64,000 nucleotides of DNA from Actinomycetospora cinnamomea (GTDB lineage: Bacteria > Actinomycetota > Actinomycetes > Mycobacteriales > Pseudonocardiaceae), in assembly GCF_003096675.1 (NCBI RefSeq), contig NZ_QEKW01000004.1, positions 1 through 64,000 of the forward strand. The letters run 5' to 3'. Position 1 is the stretch's first letter. Every line of letters starts with the position of its first letter. A program made the position numbers and the translations under genes. Shown here piece by piece: positions 8,641-16,938 of this stretch. The notes below the pieces were generated by a model. That model had not been told where the DNA came from. It was given only the letters and a program-made list of their open reading frames with translations, and searched no databases.

Positions 8641-8988
8641 ATGACCCACGGCACGACCCCCCGATGGCGGACCTCCCGCCACAGCTCCAACGGCGCGAGC
8701 TGCGTCGAGGTCCTCGAGGCCGACCGCGCCACCTACCTGCGCGACACCAAGCAGCACGGGCAGGGCCCGGTCGTGCACCTCGACGGGCCGGCCTGGTCGG
8801 CGTTCCTCGACGAGGTCGCCCGCGACGCCCCGTCGGCCAACGGTGCGGTCGAGGTGACCGCCACCGCCGAGGGCGGGCGCACCGTCCGCGAGGCGTCGTC
8901 CGGCGCGGAGCTGCATTTCCGCGCCGACGAGTGGGCCGCCTTCCGCGCCGGCGTGCTCGACGGGGAGTTCTCGCCAGGCGCGGCCTAG
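8641..8988 (+). CDS. DUF397 protein
   Basis: A 115-residue protein with the DUF397 signature near its start (WRTSRHSSNGASCVEV) and a longer C-terminal part ending in EWAAFRAGVLDGEF, which is also typical of the family. The ATG at 8641 follows an AAGGAG site at 8627-8632. It is the partner of the upstream DUF5753 regulator. Its last four bases overlap the end of the convergent kinase gene. Confidence 0.9.
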   Translation: MTHGTTPRWRTSRHSSNGASCVEVLEADRATYLRDTKQHGQGPVVHLDGPAWSAFLDEVARDAPSANGAVEVTATAEGGRTVREASSGAELHFRADEWAAFRAGVLDGEFSPGAA

Positions 8989-10433
8989 CCGCCGAGCCCG
9001 CCGACGGCGCCGCCGTCGTCGTCCCCGCCGTCGCCACCGCCACCACCCGTGCCGCCACCGGGCGCCGGGGCGCTCGTCGTGGCGGTCGTCGTCGTCGGCT
9101 CGGCCGGCGGCTGGGTCGTCACCGGGGGCGGGGCGACGGTCGTGGTCGGCGGAGGCGTCGTGGTGCGCCGCGTGGTGCGCTCGGTCGTCTCCTCGACGGT
9201 GGTCGTGGTGGTGCTCGACGTGCTCAGCACCGGCGGCAGGACCGGCGGCGCGGCCGGGGCGGGCTCGTCGCGGTTCGACAGCAGCAGGTAGCCGCCGATG
9301 CCGCCCGCGAGCAGCAGGCCCACGAGCGCGAGCACCGCGGCCGCGCGCCGGCGTCCACGGCGGGGCGCCTCCCCCGGCGCCGCGCCCGGCTCGCCACCGA
9401 CCAGCGCGGTCGGGTCGCCGTACCCGGTGCCGTACGCGCCGGCGGCCGCCGCGGCCGCGTAGCCGCCGGGTGGGGTCCCCATCCGGCGGGTGGGACCCGA
9501 GGAAGGCCCGCCCATCGGCGCGTAGGCGGTGGGCCCGGTGCCCGGCCCCATCGCCGCCGTGCGCATCGCGCCGCTGCCCGTGATCGGCGCGGGCGCCAGG
9601 ACCGTCTGGGCGTCCATCCCGCTCTCGCGGGCGATCATGCGCAGCTCGCCGACCACCTGCTCGGTGGTGGGCCGCTCCATCGGCTCGTCCAGCGTCATCC
9701 CGGCGAGCAGCCCCCCGAGCGGCCCGGGGAGGTCCGGCGGGATCTCCGGCGCCCGGTGCAGCCGCGCCACGGCCGCCTCGAGCGCGTTGCCCGGGTACTC
9801 GCGACGCGCGGTGATGCACTCGAGCAGGACGAGGCCCAGCGCGTAGACGTCCGACGCAGGCCCGACCTGCTGGCCGCGCACCTGCTCCGGCGACAGGTAC
9901 GACGCGGTACCGATCACCATGCCGGTGGCGGTGATGTTGGTGGCGTCGGCGAGGACGGCGATGCCGAAGTCGGACAGGTGCGGTCGGCCCTCGGTGTCCA
10001 GCAGGACGTTGCCCGGCTTGATGTCGCGGTGGACGACGCCGTGGCGGTGCACGTAGGTCAGGGCGTCGGCCAGCGCCGCACCGAGGGCGACGACGTCGCC
10101 GAGCGCGAGGGGGCCGGAGCGGATGCGGTCCGCCAGCGACTCGCCCTCGATGAGCTGCATGACGAAGTAGGCGCGGTCGCGCTCCTGGCCGACGTCGTAG
10201 ATCGTCACCAGGCCCGGGTGGTTCATCCCGGCCAGCGTCTGGACCTCGCGCTGGCGCCGGGACTCGTCGGCCTCGCCGACCCCCGCGGGGAAGAGCTTGA
10301 CGGCGACGTCCCGCCCGAGGAGCTCGTCACGCGCGCGGAACACCTCGGCCGCACCGCCGCGGCCGATGAGGTCGCCGAGGGTGTAGCGCCCGCCGCCAAC
10401 AGTGGGCGGCGGGCCCGCCTCCGTCGAACTCAC
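8985..10433 (-). CDS. Membrane serine/threonine protein kinase
   Basis: A 482-residue Hanks-type kinase. The Gly-rich loop is IGRGGAAEVF, the catalytic Lys is in DVAVKLF, the loop is VVHRDIKPGNVLL and the metal-binding motif is LSDFGIA. The kinase domain occupies roughly residues 15-270. A linker rich in Gly, Ala, Tyr and Pro leads to one transmembrane helix (about residues 365-385) and an external Thr/Pro-rich tail (runs of TTTT, PPPTTTVAPPPV) ending in an Asp/Gly-rich stretch. There are no PASTA repeats, so it is distinct from PknB in the same window. Its start is a GTG at 10433. Its target is unknown; the divergent neighbour encodes an MT0933-like protein. Confidence 0.92.
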   Translation of the reverse strand: MSSTEAGPPPTVGGGRYTLGDLIGRGGAAEVFRARDELLGRDVAVKLFPAGVGEADESRRQREVQTLAGMNHPGLVTIYDVGQERDRAYFVMQLIEGESLADRIRSGPLALGDVVALGAALADALTYVHRHGVVHRDIKPGNVLLDTEGRPHLSDFGIAVLADATNITATGMVIGTASYLSPEQVRGQQVGPASDVYALGLVLLECITARREYPGNALEAAVARLHRAPEIPPDLPGPLGGLLAGMTLDEPMERPTTEQVVGELRMIARESGMDAQTVLAPAPITGSGAMRTAAMGPGTGPTAYAPMGGPSSGPTRRMGTPPGGYAAAAAAGAYGTGYGDPTALVGGEPGAAPGEAPRRGRRRAAAVLALVGLLLAGGIGGYLLLSNRDEPAPAAPPVLPPVLSTSSTTTTTVEETTERTTRRTTTPPPTTTVAPPPVTTQPPAEPTTTTATTSAPAPGGGTGGGGGDGGDDDGGAVGGLGG

Positions 10434-10655
10434 GCCCGCGCGCCTCCTCGTCCCCCGTGCCCTGTCCGGTCCGTCTCCCGGACCCCCGATGTCGGGGTGT
10501 CCACGCGCCCATCGTGCCTGGCCGCCCGGCGCGCCCGACGGCCACCCTGCCGCAGACGGCCGTGGGGGCGACACCTCCGGCCGCTCACGAACGGGTGTGG
10601 ACCCGGTCGTCACGCGGGTACCGTCCTGTCCCGCACCCCGGTACGTGGAGGACCC

Positions 10656-11216
10656 GTGAGTCGCGACGACTACGCCAAGCAGGGCAAGCAGTTCCTCAAC
10701 GATCTGCGCGACACGGTCGGCAAGAAGGTCGCCGACAACGAGCAGGGCATCCGTGGCGGTATCGGCAAGGCCGCGCGGTGGTTCGACCAGAAGACCGGGG
10801 GCAAGTACCACGACCAGATCGGCCGGGCGGAGGCCAAGGTCGGCGAGGGCGTCGGCTGGGCGGCCAAGCAGGGCGGCCCCGCGAGCGGTGACCCGCAGGC
10901 CCCGGGTGCCCGCGCCGGTGAGGGCACCGAGCCGGTCACCCCGCCCTCGGGTGCGGCTCCGGGTGGCCCGGGCGCCGCGGGTCCGCCCCCCGGCGGGCCC
11001 CAGGCCGCGGGTGGGTACGGCGCCCCCGGCGGGCCGCAGGCTCCCGGCGGGCCCCGGGCGCCCGGGGGGCCGCAGGCTCCCGGCACCGCGGGCGGCACGG
11101 AGGACGTCACCGGTCCCGTCGGCCCGCCCACCGGTGGCCCGCAGGAGCGGCCGACCCGGCCCACCTCGCCTCCGCGCGACGACGCGGCCGACTGGCCGCG
11201 CCCGCCGCAGTCGTGA
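10656..11216 (+). CDS. MT0933-like antitoxin-family protein with Gly/Pro-rich tail
   Basis: This 186-residue protein opens with about 70 residues matching the MT0933/Rv0909-type antitoxin family: helices with RGGIGKAARWFDQKTGGKYH, the conserved KTGGKY core. The remaining 115 residues are a low-complexity tail made of repeated GGPQAPG-type units, ending in DDAADWPRPPQS. No toxin gene follows it, unlike Rv0909/Rv0910, so an antitoxin job is doubtful here. The GTG at 10656 has a GGAGG site just upstream. It is divergent from the membrane kinase gene. Confidence 0.75.
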   Translation: MSRDDYAKQGKQFLNDLRDTVGKKVADNEQGIRGGIGKAARWFDQKTGGKYHDQIGRAEAKVGEGVGWAAKQGGPASGDPQAPGARAGEGTEPVTPPSGAAPGGPGAAGPPPGGPQAAGGYGAPGGPQAPGGPRAPGGPQAPGTAGGTEDVTGPVGPPTGGPQERPTRPTSPPRDDAADWPRPPQS

Positions 11217-11267
11217 CCCGGGTCCTCGTCATCCGGGCCCACACGATCCGGGCCGCGAGCGCGGTCC

Positions 11268-12077
11268 GTGGCTGACTTCGAGAAGGCCACGCGCCCCGAG
11301 GCGGGCGACGAGCCGGGCCGGTACTCGATCCTGCTCGACGCGCAGTGGGGCATCGGCCCCAAGCTGCACGGCGGCTACCTGCTCGCGGTGACGGCCCGCG
11401 CCGCGCGCGAGGCCGTCGCCGCGCAGCGCCCGGAGCACACGTGCCCCCAGGCGGTGACCGGGACGTTCCTGCAGGCGCCCGAGCCCGGCCCGGCGACGCT
11501 CGACGTGGCCGTGCTGCGGACCGGCCGCGGCGCGTCCCAGCTGCGGGTGCGCCTCGACCAGGACGGACCCTGCGTCGAGGCGGTCTGCGTGCTGGGGCCT
11601 CCGGCCGAGCCCTCGCCGCACGACCACGAGCCGCCCCCGCCGGACCTCACGCCCCGCGAGCAGTGCCCCCGCAGCCCGTCGACCACCGACGACGGCCGCG
11701 GGTCGCTGCCGCTCATGGACGTCGTCGACACCCGCCTCGACCCGCGCACCACCGGCTTCCTCCGGGGCGAACCGTCGGGCGAGGGCCGCATCTCCGGGTG
11801 GGTCGCGCTCGACACCGGCGAGCCCTGGACCCCCGAGGGCCTGCTCGTGGCCCTGGACGTCCTGCCGCCGGCGACGTTCGACATGGGCGTGCTCGGGTGG
11901 TCGCCGACCATGTCGCTCTCGGCCCACGTCGTCGCGGAGCCGGCTCACGGACCGCTGCGGGTCACGCAGTGGGTGGAGCACGCCGGCGCCGACCGCATGC
12001 ACGAGAACTGCCGCGTCTGGGACCCGACGGGCCGGCTGGTCGGCCACGCCCACCAGCTCGCGGCGATCCGGCGCTAG
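11268..12077 (+). CDS. TesB-like thioesterase family protein
   Basis: A 269-residue double-hotdog protein of the acyl-CoA thioesterase (4HBT_3/TesB-like) family found throughout actinobacteria. The first hotdog contains WGIGPKLHGGYLLAVTARAA and the second contains LDVLPPATFDMG and QWVEHAGADRMHENCRVWDPTG. The acyl substrate is unknown. It starts at GTG 11268. It is convergent with serS and overlaps its stop by four bases. Confidence 0.85.
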   Translation: MADFEKATRPEAGDEPGRYSILLDAQWGIGPKLHGGYLLAVTARAAREAVAAQRPEHTCPQAVTGTFLQAPEPGPATLDVAVLRTGRGASQLRVRLDQDGPCVEAVCVLGPPAEPSPHDHEPPPPDLTPREQCPRSPSTTDDGRGSLPLMDVVDTRLDPRTTGFLRGEPSGEGRISGWVALDTGEPWTPEGLLVALDVLPPATFDMGVLGWSPTMSLSAHVVAEPAHGPLRVTQWVEHAGADRMHENCRVWDPTGRLVGHAHQLAAIRR

Positions 12078-13384
12078 TCGGTGCTCCCGTCCGGGAGCAG
12101 GCGCCGGAAGCCGGTGAAGGGGACGAGGGCCTCGGGCAGCGTCACCGAGCCGTCCTCGTCCTGGCACTGCTCGAGCACCGCGGCCATCGTGCGCCCGATC
12201 GGCAGCCCCGAGCCGTTGAGGGTGGCCACCTGCCCGCGCCCGCCGTGGGCGTCCTTGGCGCGGATGCCGGCCCGCCGTGCCTGGAACGTCCCGCAGTCCG
12301 AGCACGACGAGATCTCGCGGTAGGTGTCCTGGCTCGGGAGCCACACCTCGACGTCGTAGGTGAGCTGGGCGGCGAAGCCCATGTCACCGGCGGCCAGGCG
12401 CACGACCCGGTAGACGAGGCCGAGCTCCTGCAGGCAGGTCTCGGCGTGCCCCAGCATCGTCTCGAGCTCCCGGCCGGACTCCTCGGCGGCGCACAGGCGC
12501 ACGAGCTCGACCTTCGAGAACTGGTGCAGCCGCAGGATGCCGCGGGTGTCCCGCCCGTACGAGCCGGCCTCGGAGCGGAAGCACGGCGTCCAGGCCGTGT
12601 AGGCCAGCGGCAGCTCCTCGGCCGGGAGGATCTCGTCGGCGTGCAGGTTGGTCAGCGGCACCTCGGCGGTCGGGATGAGGTAGAGGTCCCGATCGCCGGT
12701 ACCCGTGCGGAAGAGATCCTCCTCGAACTTCGGCAGCTGCCCCGTGCCGGTCATCGTCTCCCGGGTCACGAGGTGCGGCACCGAGAACTCGGTGTAGCCG
12801 TGCCGTCCGGTGTGCAGGGCGAGGAAGAACGACGCGAGCGCACGCTCGAGCACCGCGCCCGGACCGCGCGCGACGCTGAACCGCGCACCCGAGAGCTTCG
12901 CGGCCCGGCCGAAGTCGAGGATGCCCATGGCCTCGCCGAGCGCGACGTGGTCGCGCGGGGTGAACCCGAACGCCGGCGGCTCGCCGACGCGGCGGACCTC
13001 GACGGCGTCGGCGTCCGAGTCGCCGTCCGGCGCGTCGTCCGAGGGCAGGTTGGGGATCGTCAGGAGCACGTCGCGCAGCGCCGCCTCGGCGGCCTCGACC
13101 TCGTCCTCCGCCTCACGGATGCGGTCCTTGAGCTCGCGGGCCCGCTCCTTGAGCGCCGTGAGCTCGGCGGGGACCTCCGTCGACGACGACCCCGCCTTCG
13201 CGGCCCTCCCGACCTCGCCGGCCGCCCGCTTCGACTCCGCCCGCAGCTCGTCCACGCGTCCGATCGCCCTGGCCCGGCGCGACGACAGCGCCTCCAGGCC
13301 GGCGAGGTCGAGCGTGTAGCCGCGGCGAGCGAGGCGGCGCACCGCCTCGTCACCCAGCTCGAGCAGGAGCCGTGCGTCGTGCAT
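12074..13384 (-). CDS. serS: Seryl-tRNA synthetase
   Basis: A 436-residue class II aminoacyl-tRNA synthetase that charges tRNA-Ser (and tRNA-Sec where present). The N-terminal coiled-coil arm (residues about 30-105) binds the long variable arm of tRNA-Ser. Motif 2 is seen in PCFRSEAGSYGRDTRGILRLHQF-type sequence near residue 260, and motif 3 in GSGLPIGRTMAAVLEQ near the C-terminus. The serine-site stretch EISSCSDCGTFQARR is intact. Length and order are normal. The ATG at 13384 (MHDARLLLE) is the usual serS start. A terminator and a tRNA-Leu gene lie upstream on the same strand. Confidence 0.97.
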   Translation of the reverse strand: MHDARLLLELGDEAVRRLARRGYTLDLAGLEALSSRRARAIGRVDELRAESKRAAGEVGRAAKAGSSSTEVPAELTALKERARELKDRIREAEDEVEAAEAALRDVLLTIPNLPSDDAPDGDSDADAVEVRRVGEPPAFGFTPRDHVALGEAMGILDFGRAAKLSGARFSVARGPGAVLERALASFFLALHTGRHGYTEFSVPHLVTRETMTGTGQLPKFEEDLFRTGTGDRDLYLIPTAEVPLTNLHADEILPAEELPLAYTAWTPCFRSEAGSYGRDTRGILRLHQFSKVELVRLCAAEESGRELETMLGHAETCLQELGLVYRVVRLAAGDMGFAAQLTYDVEVWLPSQDTYREISSCSDCGTFQARRAGIRAKDAHGGRGQVATLNGSGLPIGRTMAAVLEQCQDEDGSVTLPEALVPFTGFRRLLPDGSTD

Positions 13385-13423
13385 CCGGGTCGGTGTCCTC
13401 TCGCGCGGGCCGGTACCGGGACG

Positions 13424-13460
13424 ACGAAGGCCCCGGCCGTCTCCCGACCGGGGCCTTCGT
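13424..13460 (-). terminator. Rho-independent-type hairpin after tRNA-Leu
   Basis: A perfect 13-bp inverted repeat (arms 13424-13436 and 13448-13460, ACGAAGGCCCCGG and its complement) surrounds an 11-nt loop. It begins only three bases beyond the tRNA 3' end and lies before serS on the same strand. There is no clear U-run, which is common for actinobacterial terminators. Confidence 0.8.
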
Positions 13461-13462
13461 GG

Positions 13463-13548
13463 TGGTGGGCGAGGGGGGAGTTGAACCCCCACATCCTTCC
13501 GGATACACGGACCTGAACCGTGCGCGTCTGCCATTCCGCCACTCGCCC
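13463..13548 (-). tRNA. tRNA-Leu (anticodon CAG)
   Basis: On the minus strand the acceptor stem GGGCGAG pairs with CTCGCCC. The anticodon arm is CACGG-TTCAGGT-CCGTG with anticodon CAG, reading CUG. A long variable arm (ATCC-GGAA-GGAT) marks a class II tRNA, and the T arm is GGGGG-TTCAACT-CCCCC. The CCA end is encoded (13463-13465). Discriminator base A and the CAG anticodon identify it as tRNA-Leu. Confidence 0.97.
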
Positions 13549-13722
13549 GGAGTGATCTGCTGACGAACGATACACGGGCCCGCGCCGCCACCCCGAAGGA
13601 GGTCCGCACCCGCGTCGCGGCGACCGATACCATCGACCCCGGCCCACCGGTGTGGCGACATGCCGGACGGGGCAGCAGGACCGAGGGGCGGCCGAGCGGA
13701 CGTCGGACGAGGAGGGATCGCG

Positions 13723-15018
13723 GTGGGGCGCGCACAGCGCTTCGAGCGCAAGCTCGAAGGTCTGGTGGGTGACGCCTTCGCACGCGTGTTCGGTGGCAAG
13801 GTCGTCCCGCAGGAGATCGCACAGGCCCTTCGCCGTGAGGCGGAGGACGGCGTGCGAGAGTTGGCAGGTGGGCGTCGCCTGGCGCCCAATCAGTACACGG
13901 TGGTGCTCAGTCCCGCGGACCACGAACGCTTGGCCGGCGACGAGGAGACCATCACCCACTCGCTGATCGACGTCGTCGAGGAACACCTCGGCGAGGGCGG
14001 GTGGGAAACATACGGTGAGGTCGTAGTCTCTCTGGAGCGTTCCGACGCGCTGCACACGGGACAGTTCCGCACCAGGTCGTCCGTTGACCCCGACGCGTCG
14101 CGGCGACGGGCCGCGAGCCCCCGAACCGCAGGAGAACACCCCATGAGTCAGGCACCCGGCCGCTACCCGGACGACCAGCAGGGTCGCGACGGCAACTACG
14201 GCCAGCAGGACCCGTACGGCCAGCAGCAGGGCGGCTACCCGCAGCAGGGCTACCCGCAGCAGCAGGGGTACGGCCAGCAGCCCGGCTACGACCAGTACGG
14301 GCAGCCCCAGGGCTACCCGCAGCAGGGCGGCTACCCCCAGCAGGGCGGCTACGACCCCTACGGCCAGCCCCAGGGCTACCCGCAGCAGGGCTACGGCCAG
14401 CAGCCCGGGTACGACCAGTACGGGCAGCAGGGCTACGGCCAGCAGCCGGGGTACGACCAGTACGGCCAGCCGCAGGCCTACGGCCAGCCCGGCTACGACC
14501 AGTACGGCCAGCCCCAGGCCTACGGCCAGCCCGGCTACGACCAGTACGGCCAGCCCCAGGGCTACCCGCAGCCGGGCGGCTACCCCCAGCAGGGCGGCTA
14601 CGACCCCTACGGCCAGCAGGGCGGCTACGGCGGCCAGTACGGCCAGGGCGGCTACGACCCCTACGGCCAGCAGGGCGGCTACGACCAGTACGGGCAGCAG
14701 GGCGGCTACGGCGGTGTGCAGACCCGCCAGCTGACCGCGTCGCTGACGCTGGATGACGGCTCGAACCGCTCCTACCAGCTGGTCAACGGCTCGAACGTCA
14801 TCGGCCGCGGCCAGGACGCCCAGTTCCGCCTCGCCGACACCGGTGTCTCGCGTCGCCACCTCGAGGTCAACTGGGACGGCCAGCAGGCCACCCTGTCCGA
14901 CCTCGGGTCGACCAACGGCACCACCGTCAACGGCACGCCCGTGCAGACCTGGCAGCTCGCCGACGGCGACACCATCCGGGTCGGGCACTCCGCGCTGCTC
15001 TTCCGCGCGCAGGGCTGA
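13723..15018 (+). CDS. fhaA: FhaA: DUF3662 and FHA domain protein
   Basis: A 431-residue FhaA, the first gene of the conserved cell-wall kinase operon. Residues 1 to about 118 form the DUF3662 domain, starting at the GTG at 13723 after GGAGGG. Residues about 145-340 are a low-complexity region of PQQGY, YGQ and GGY repeats with well over 20 tyrosines. The C-terminal FHA domain (about 343-430) contains the phosphothreonine-binding pattern GRG, SRRHLEV and STNGTTVNG. In mycobacteria FhaA binds phosphorylated PknB and the phosphorylated pseudokinase MviN and restrains peptidoglycan precursor export. The Q/G/Y tract is very long and could support phase separation or tyrosine-mediated contacts, which is inference. 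Confidence 0.95.
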   Translation: MGRAQRFERKLEGLVGDAFARVFGGKVVPQEIAQALRREAEDGVRELAGGRRLAPNQYTVVLSPADHERLAGDEETITHSLIDVVEEHLGEGGWETYGEVVVSLERSDALHTGQFRTRSSVDPDASRRRAASPRTAGEHPMSQAPGRYPDDQQGRDGNYGQQDPYGQQQGGYPQQGYPQQQGYGQQPGYDQYGQPQGYPQQGGYPQQGGYDPYGQPQGYPQQGYGQQPGYDQYGQQGYGQQPGYDQYGQPQAYGQPGYDQYGQPQAYGQPGYDQYGQPQGYPQPGGYPQQGGYDPYGQQGGYGGQYGQGGYDPYGQQGGYDQYGQQGGYGGVQTRQLTASLTLDDGSNRSYQLVNGSNVIGRGQDAQFRLADTGVSRRHLEVNWDGQQATLSDLGSTNGTTVNGTPVQTWQLADGDTIRVGHSALLFRAQG

Positions 15019-15038
15019 CGGCCCGAAGGCCCGACGGC

Positions 15039-15518
15039 GTGCCCGAACTCGTCCTCCAGATCACGAGGGCCGGATTCCTGGCCCTCCTGTGGCTGTTCGT
15101 CCTCGCCGCGTTGCGGGTCGTGCGCAGCGACCTCTACGCGGCTTCGGGTCTGCGGGCCGCGGCGCCCGGCGGCCGACGTCCCCCTCGCGGGGGCACGTCC
15201 AAGCCGGCCCGCGGCGGCGGTCGCTCCGGGCCCCGTGCCCTGATCGTCACCGCCGGTGCCCTCGCGGGCACCCGCATCGCCCTGGACGGCCGGCCGATCA
15301 TGATCGGTCGCGCGGACGACTCCACGCTGGTGCTCGACGACGACTACGCCTCGACGCGCCACGCGCGGATCTCGCAGTCCGGCGACGACTGGTACGTCGA
15401 GGACCTGGGCTCGACCAACGGCACCTACCTCGACCGCAACAAGGTCTCCGGACCGACCCGTGTCCCGATCGGCACCCCGATCCGCATCGGCAAGACGGTC
15501 ATCGAGCTCCGGTCATGA
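15039..15518 (+). CDS. fhaB: FhaB (FipA): membrane FHA protein
   Basis: A 159-residue protein with one N-terminal transmembrane helix (residues about 9-27, AGFLALLWLFVLAALRV) and a cytoplasmic FHA domain at residues about 85-155 with GRADDS, STRHARI and GSTNGTYLD. The linker between them is basic and rich in Gly, Arg and Pro. In mycobacteria the homologue bridges kinase signalling to the divisome. It starts at GTG 15039, 20 bases after fhaA, and is the second gene of the operon. Confidence 0.95.
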   Translation: MPELVLQITRAGFLALLWLFVLAALRVVRSDLYAASGLRAAAPGGRRPPRGGTSKPARGGGRSGPRALIVTAGALAGTRIALDGRPIMIGRADDSTLVLDDDYASTRHARISQSGDDWYVEDLGSTNGTYLDRNKVSGPTRVPIGTPIRIGKTVIELRS

Positions 15519-15594
15519 TGCGTTGCCCGGCACCCGCGTCCGCCACCCGGACCCGGGTGTCCCCGTCCCATCCCCTTCCGTGCAGGATCGACCC

Positions 15595-16938
15595 GTGACC
15601 CTGGTGCTGCGCTACTCCGCTCGCAGTGACCGGGGCCTGGTACGTCAGAACAACCAGGACTCGGTCTACGCGGGCCCGCGCCTGCTCGCCCTCGCCGACG
15701 GCATGGGCGGACACGCGGCCGGCGAGGTCGCCTCGAAGCTGGTCATCGCCGCGCTCGTGCCGCTCGACGACGACGAGCCCGGCGACGACCTGCTCGGCGA
15801 GCTCGCCGAGGCGACCGCCCAGGGCAACGATGCCATCACCGAGCTCGTGGCCGAGGAGCCCGACCTCGACGGCATGGGCACCACGCTCACCGCCGTGCTC
15901 TTCGCCGGCAGCCGGCTCGGCATGGTCCACGTCGGCGACTCGCGGGCCTACCTGTTCCGCGACGGGGTGCTCACCCAGATCACCCGCGACGACACCTTCG
16001 TGCAGTCCCTCATCGACGAGGGGCGGATCACCGAGGACGAGGCCGCCAGCCATCCCCAGCGCTCGCTGCTGCTGCGCGCCCTGACCGGCCACGACGTCGA
16101 GCCCGCGCTGACCGTGCGCGAGGCCCGCGCCGGCGACCGCTACCTGCTGTGCTCCGACGGCCTGTCCGGCGTCGTGAGCGCGGAGACGCTCGCCGAGGCG
16201 TTGACGATCCCCGACCCGCAGGACTGCTCGGACCGGCTCATCGAGCTCGCCCTCAAGGGCGGCGGGCCGGACAACGTCACCTGCATCGTCGCCGACGTCG
16301 TCGACGTCGACTACGGCGAGCACGTCCCGATCTACGGCGGTGCCGCCGGCGACGGCCGCGCCGACCCCCCGCCCGGCGACTCCGCCGCGGCCCGCGCCTC
16401 CGCCGCGACGCTCACCCGCAGCGAGCCCGAGCCGCGCCCCACCCCGGCCGCCCCGGAGTCCGCGCGCCGGCGTCCACGCCGCGGCCGGCTCCGCCTGGCC
16501 CTCGCCGCGCTGGCGGTCGTCGCGCTCGCCGCCGTCGGGGTGCTCGCGGCCAAGATCTACGTCGACAACCAGTACTACGTGGCCGCCAGCGGCGAGCAGG
16601 TCGCGATCTACCAGGGCGTGCCCGGGTCGTTCCTCGGGGTGCCGCTGCAGGAGGTCGTCGGCGAGCCGGGCCCGCGCCTCGCCGACCTCACCCCCGTGGC
16701 CCGCCAGCAGCTCGCCGGCGAGGGCATCCGGGCCGCCGACCTCGACGGCGCGCGCGAGACGGTCGCCCGGCTCACGGCGGAGCAGATGCTCCCGCCCTGC
16801 GCCCCTCCCGCGCCCCCGGCCGCGGTCCCGACGCCGGCGCCCGGCGCCGCCCCCGGGGTGGCGGGCTCCGCGCCCGTCGCCGCACCCAGCACCGCCGAGC
16901 CGCAGGTCCCGGGGCGGGACTGCCGCCAGGTGCCGTAA
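15595..16938 (+). CDS. pstP: PstP: PP2C-type Ser/Thr phosphatase
   Basis: A 447-residue metal-dependent phosphatase that reverses the action of PknA and PknB. The PP2C domain covers residues about 1-235, with RSDRGLVRQNNQDS, ADGMGGHAAGE, MGTTLTAVLF, VGDSRAYL and GGGPDNVTCIV, so all metal-binding Asp motifs are present. After a Pro/Ala/Arg linker there is a transmembrane helix (about 302-322) and an external region of about 120 residues ending in a Pro/Ala-rich tail. The GTG at 15595 gives MTLVLRYSARSD, the family start. Its stop overlaps the next gene's start in TAATG. Confidence 0.96.
   Translation: MTLVLRYSARSDRGLVRQNNQDSVYAGPRLLALADGMGGHAAGEVASKLVIAALVPLDDDEPGDDLLGELAEATAQGNDAITELVAEEPDLDGMGTTLTAVLFAGSRLGMVHVGDSRAYLFRDGVLTQITRDDTFVQSLIDEGRITEDEAASHPQRSLLLRALTGHDVEPALTVREARAGDRYLLCSDGLSGVVSAETLAEALTIPDPQDCSDRLIELALKGGGPDNVTCIVADVVDVDYGEHVPIYGGAAGDGRADPPPGDSAAARASAATLTRSEPEPRPTPAAPESARRRPRRGRLRLALAALAVVALAAVGVLAAKIYVDNQYYVAASGEQVAIYQGVPGSFLGVPLQEVVGEPGPRLADLTPVARQQLAGEGIRAADLDGARETVARLTAEQMLPPCAPPAPPAAVPTPAPGAAPGVAGSAPVAAPSTAEPQVPGRDCRQVP

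Noticed and set aside
13423-13560. Possible second tRNA next to tRNA-Leu
   Set aside because: The remaining sequence is a terminator hairpin and no further cloverleaf can be drawn.
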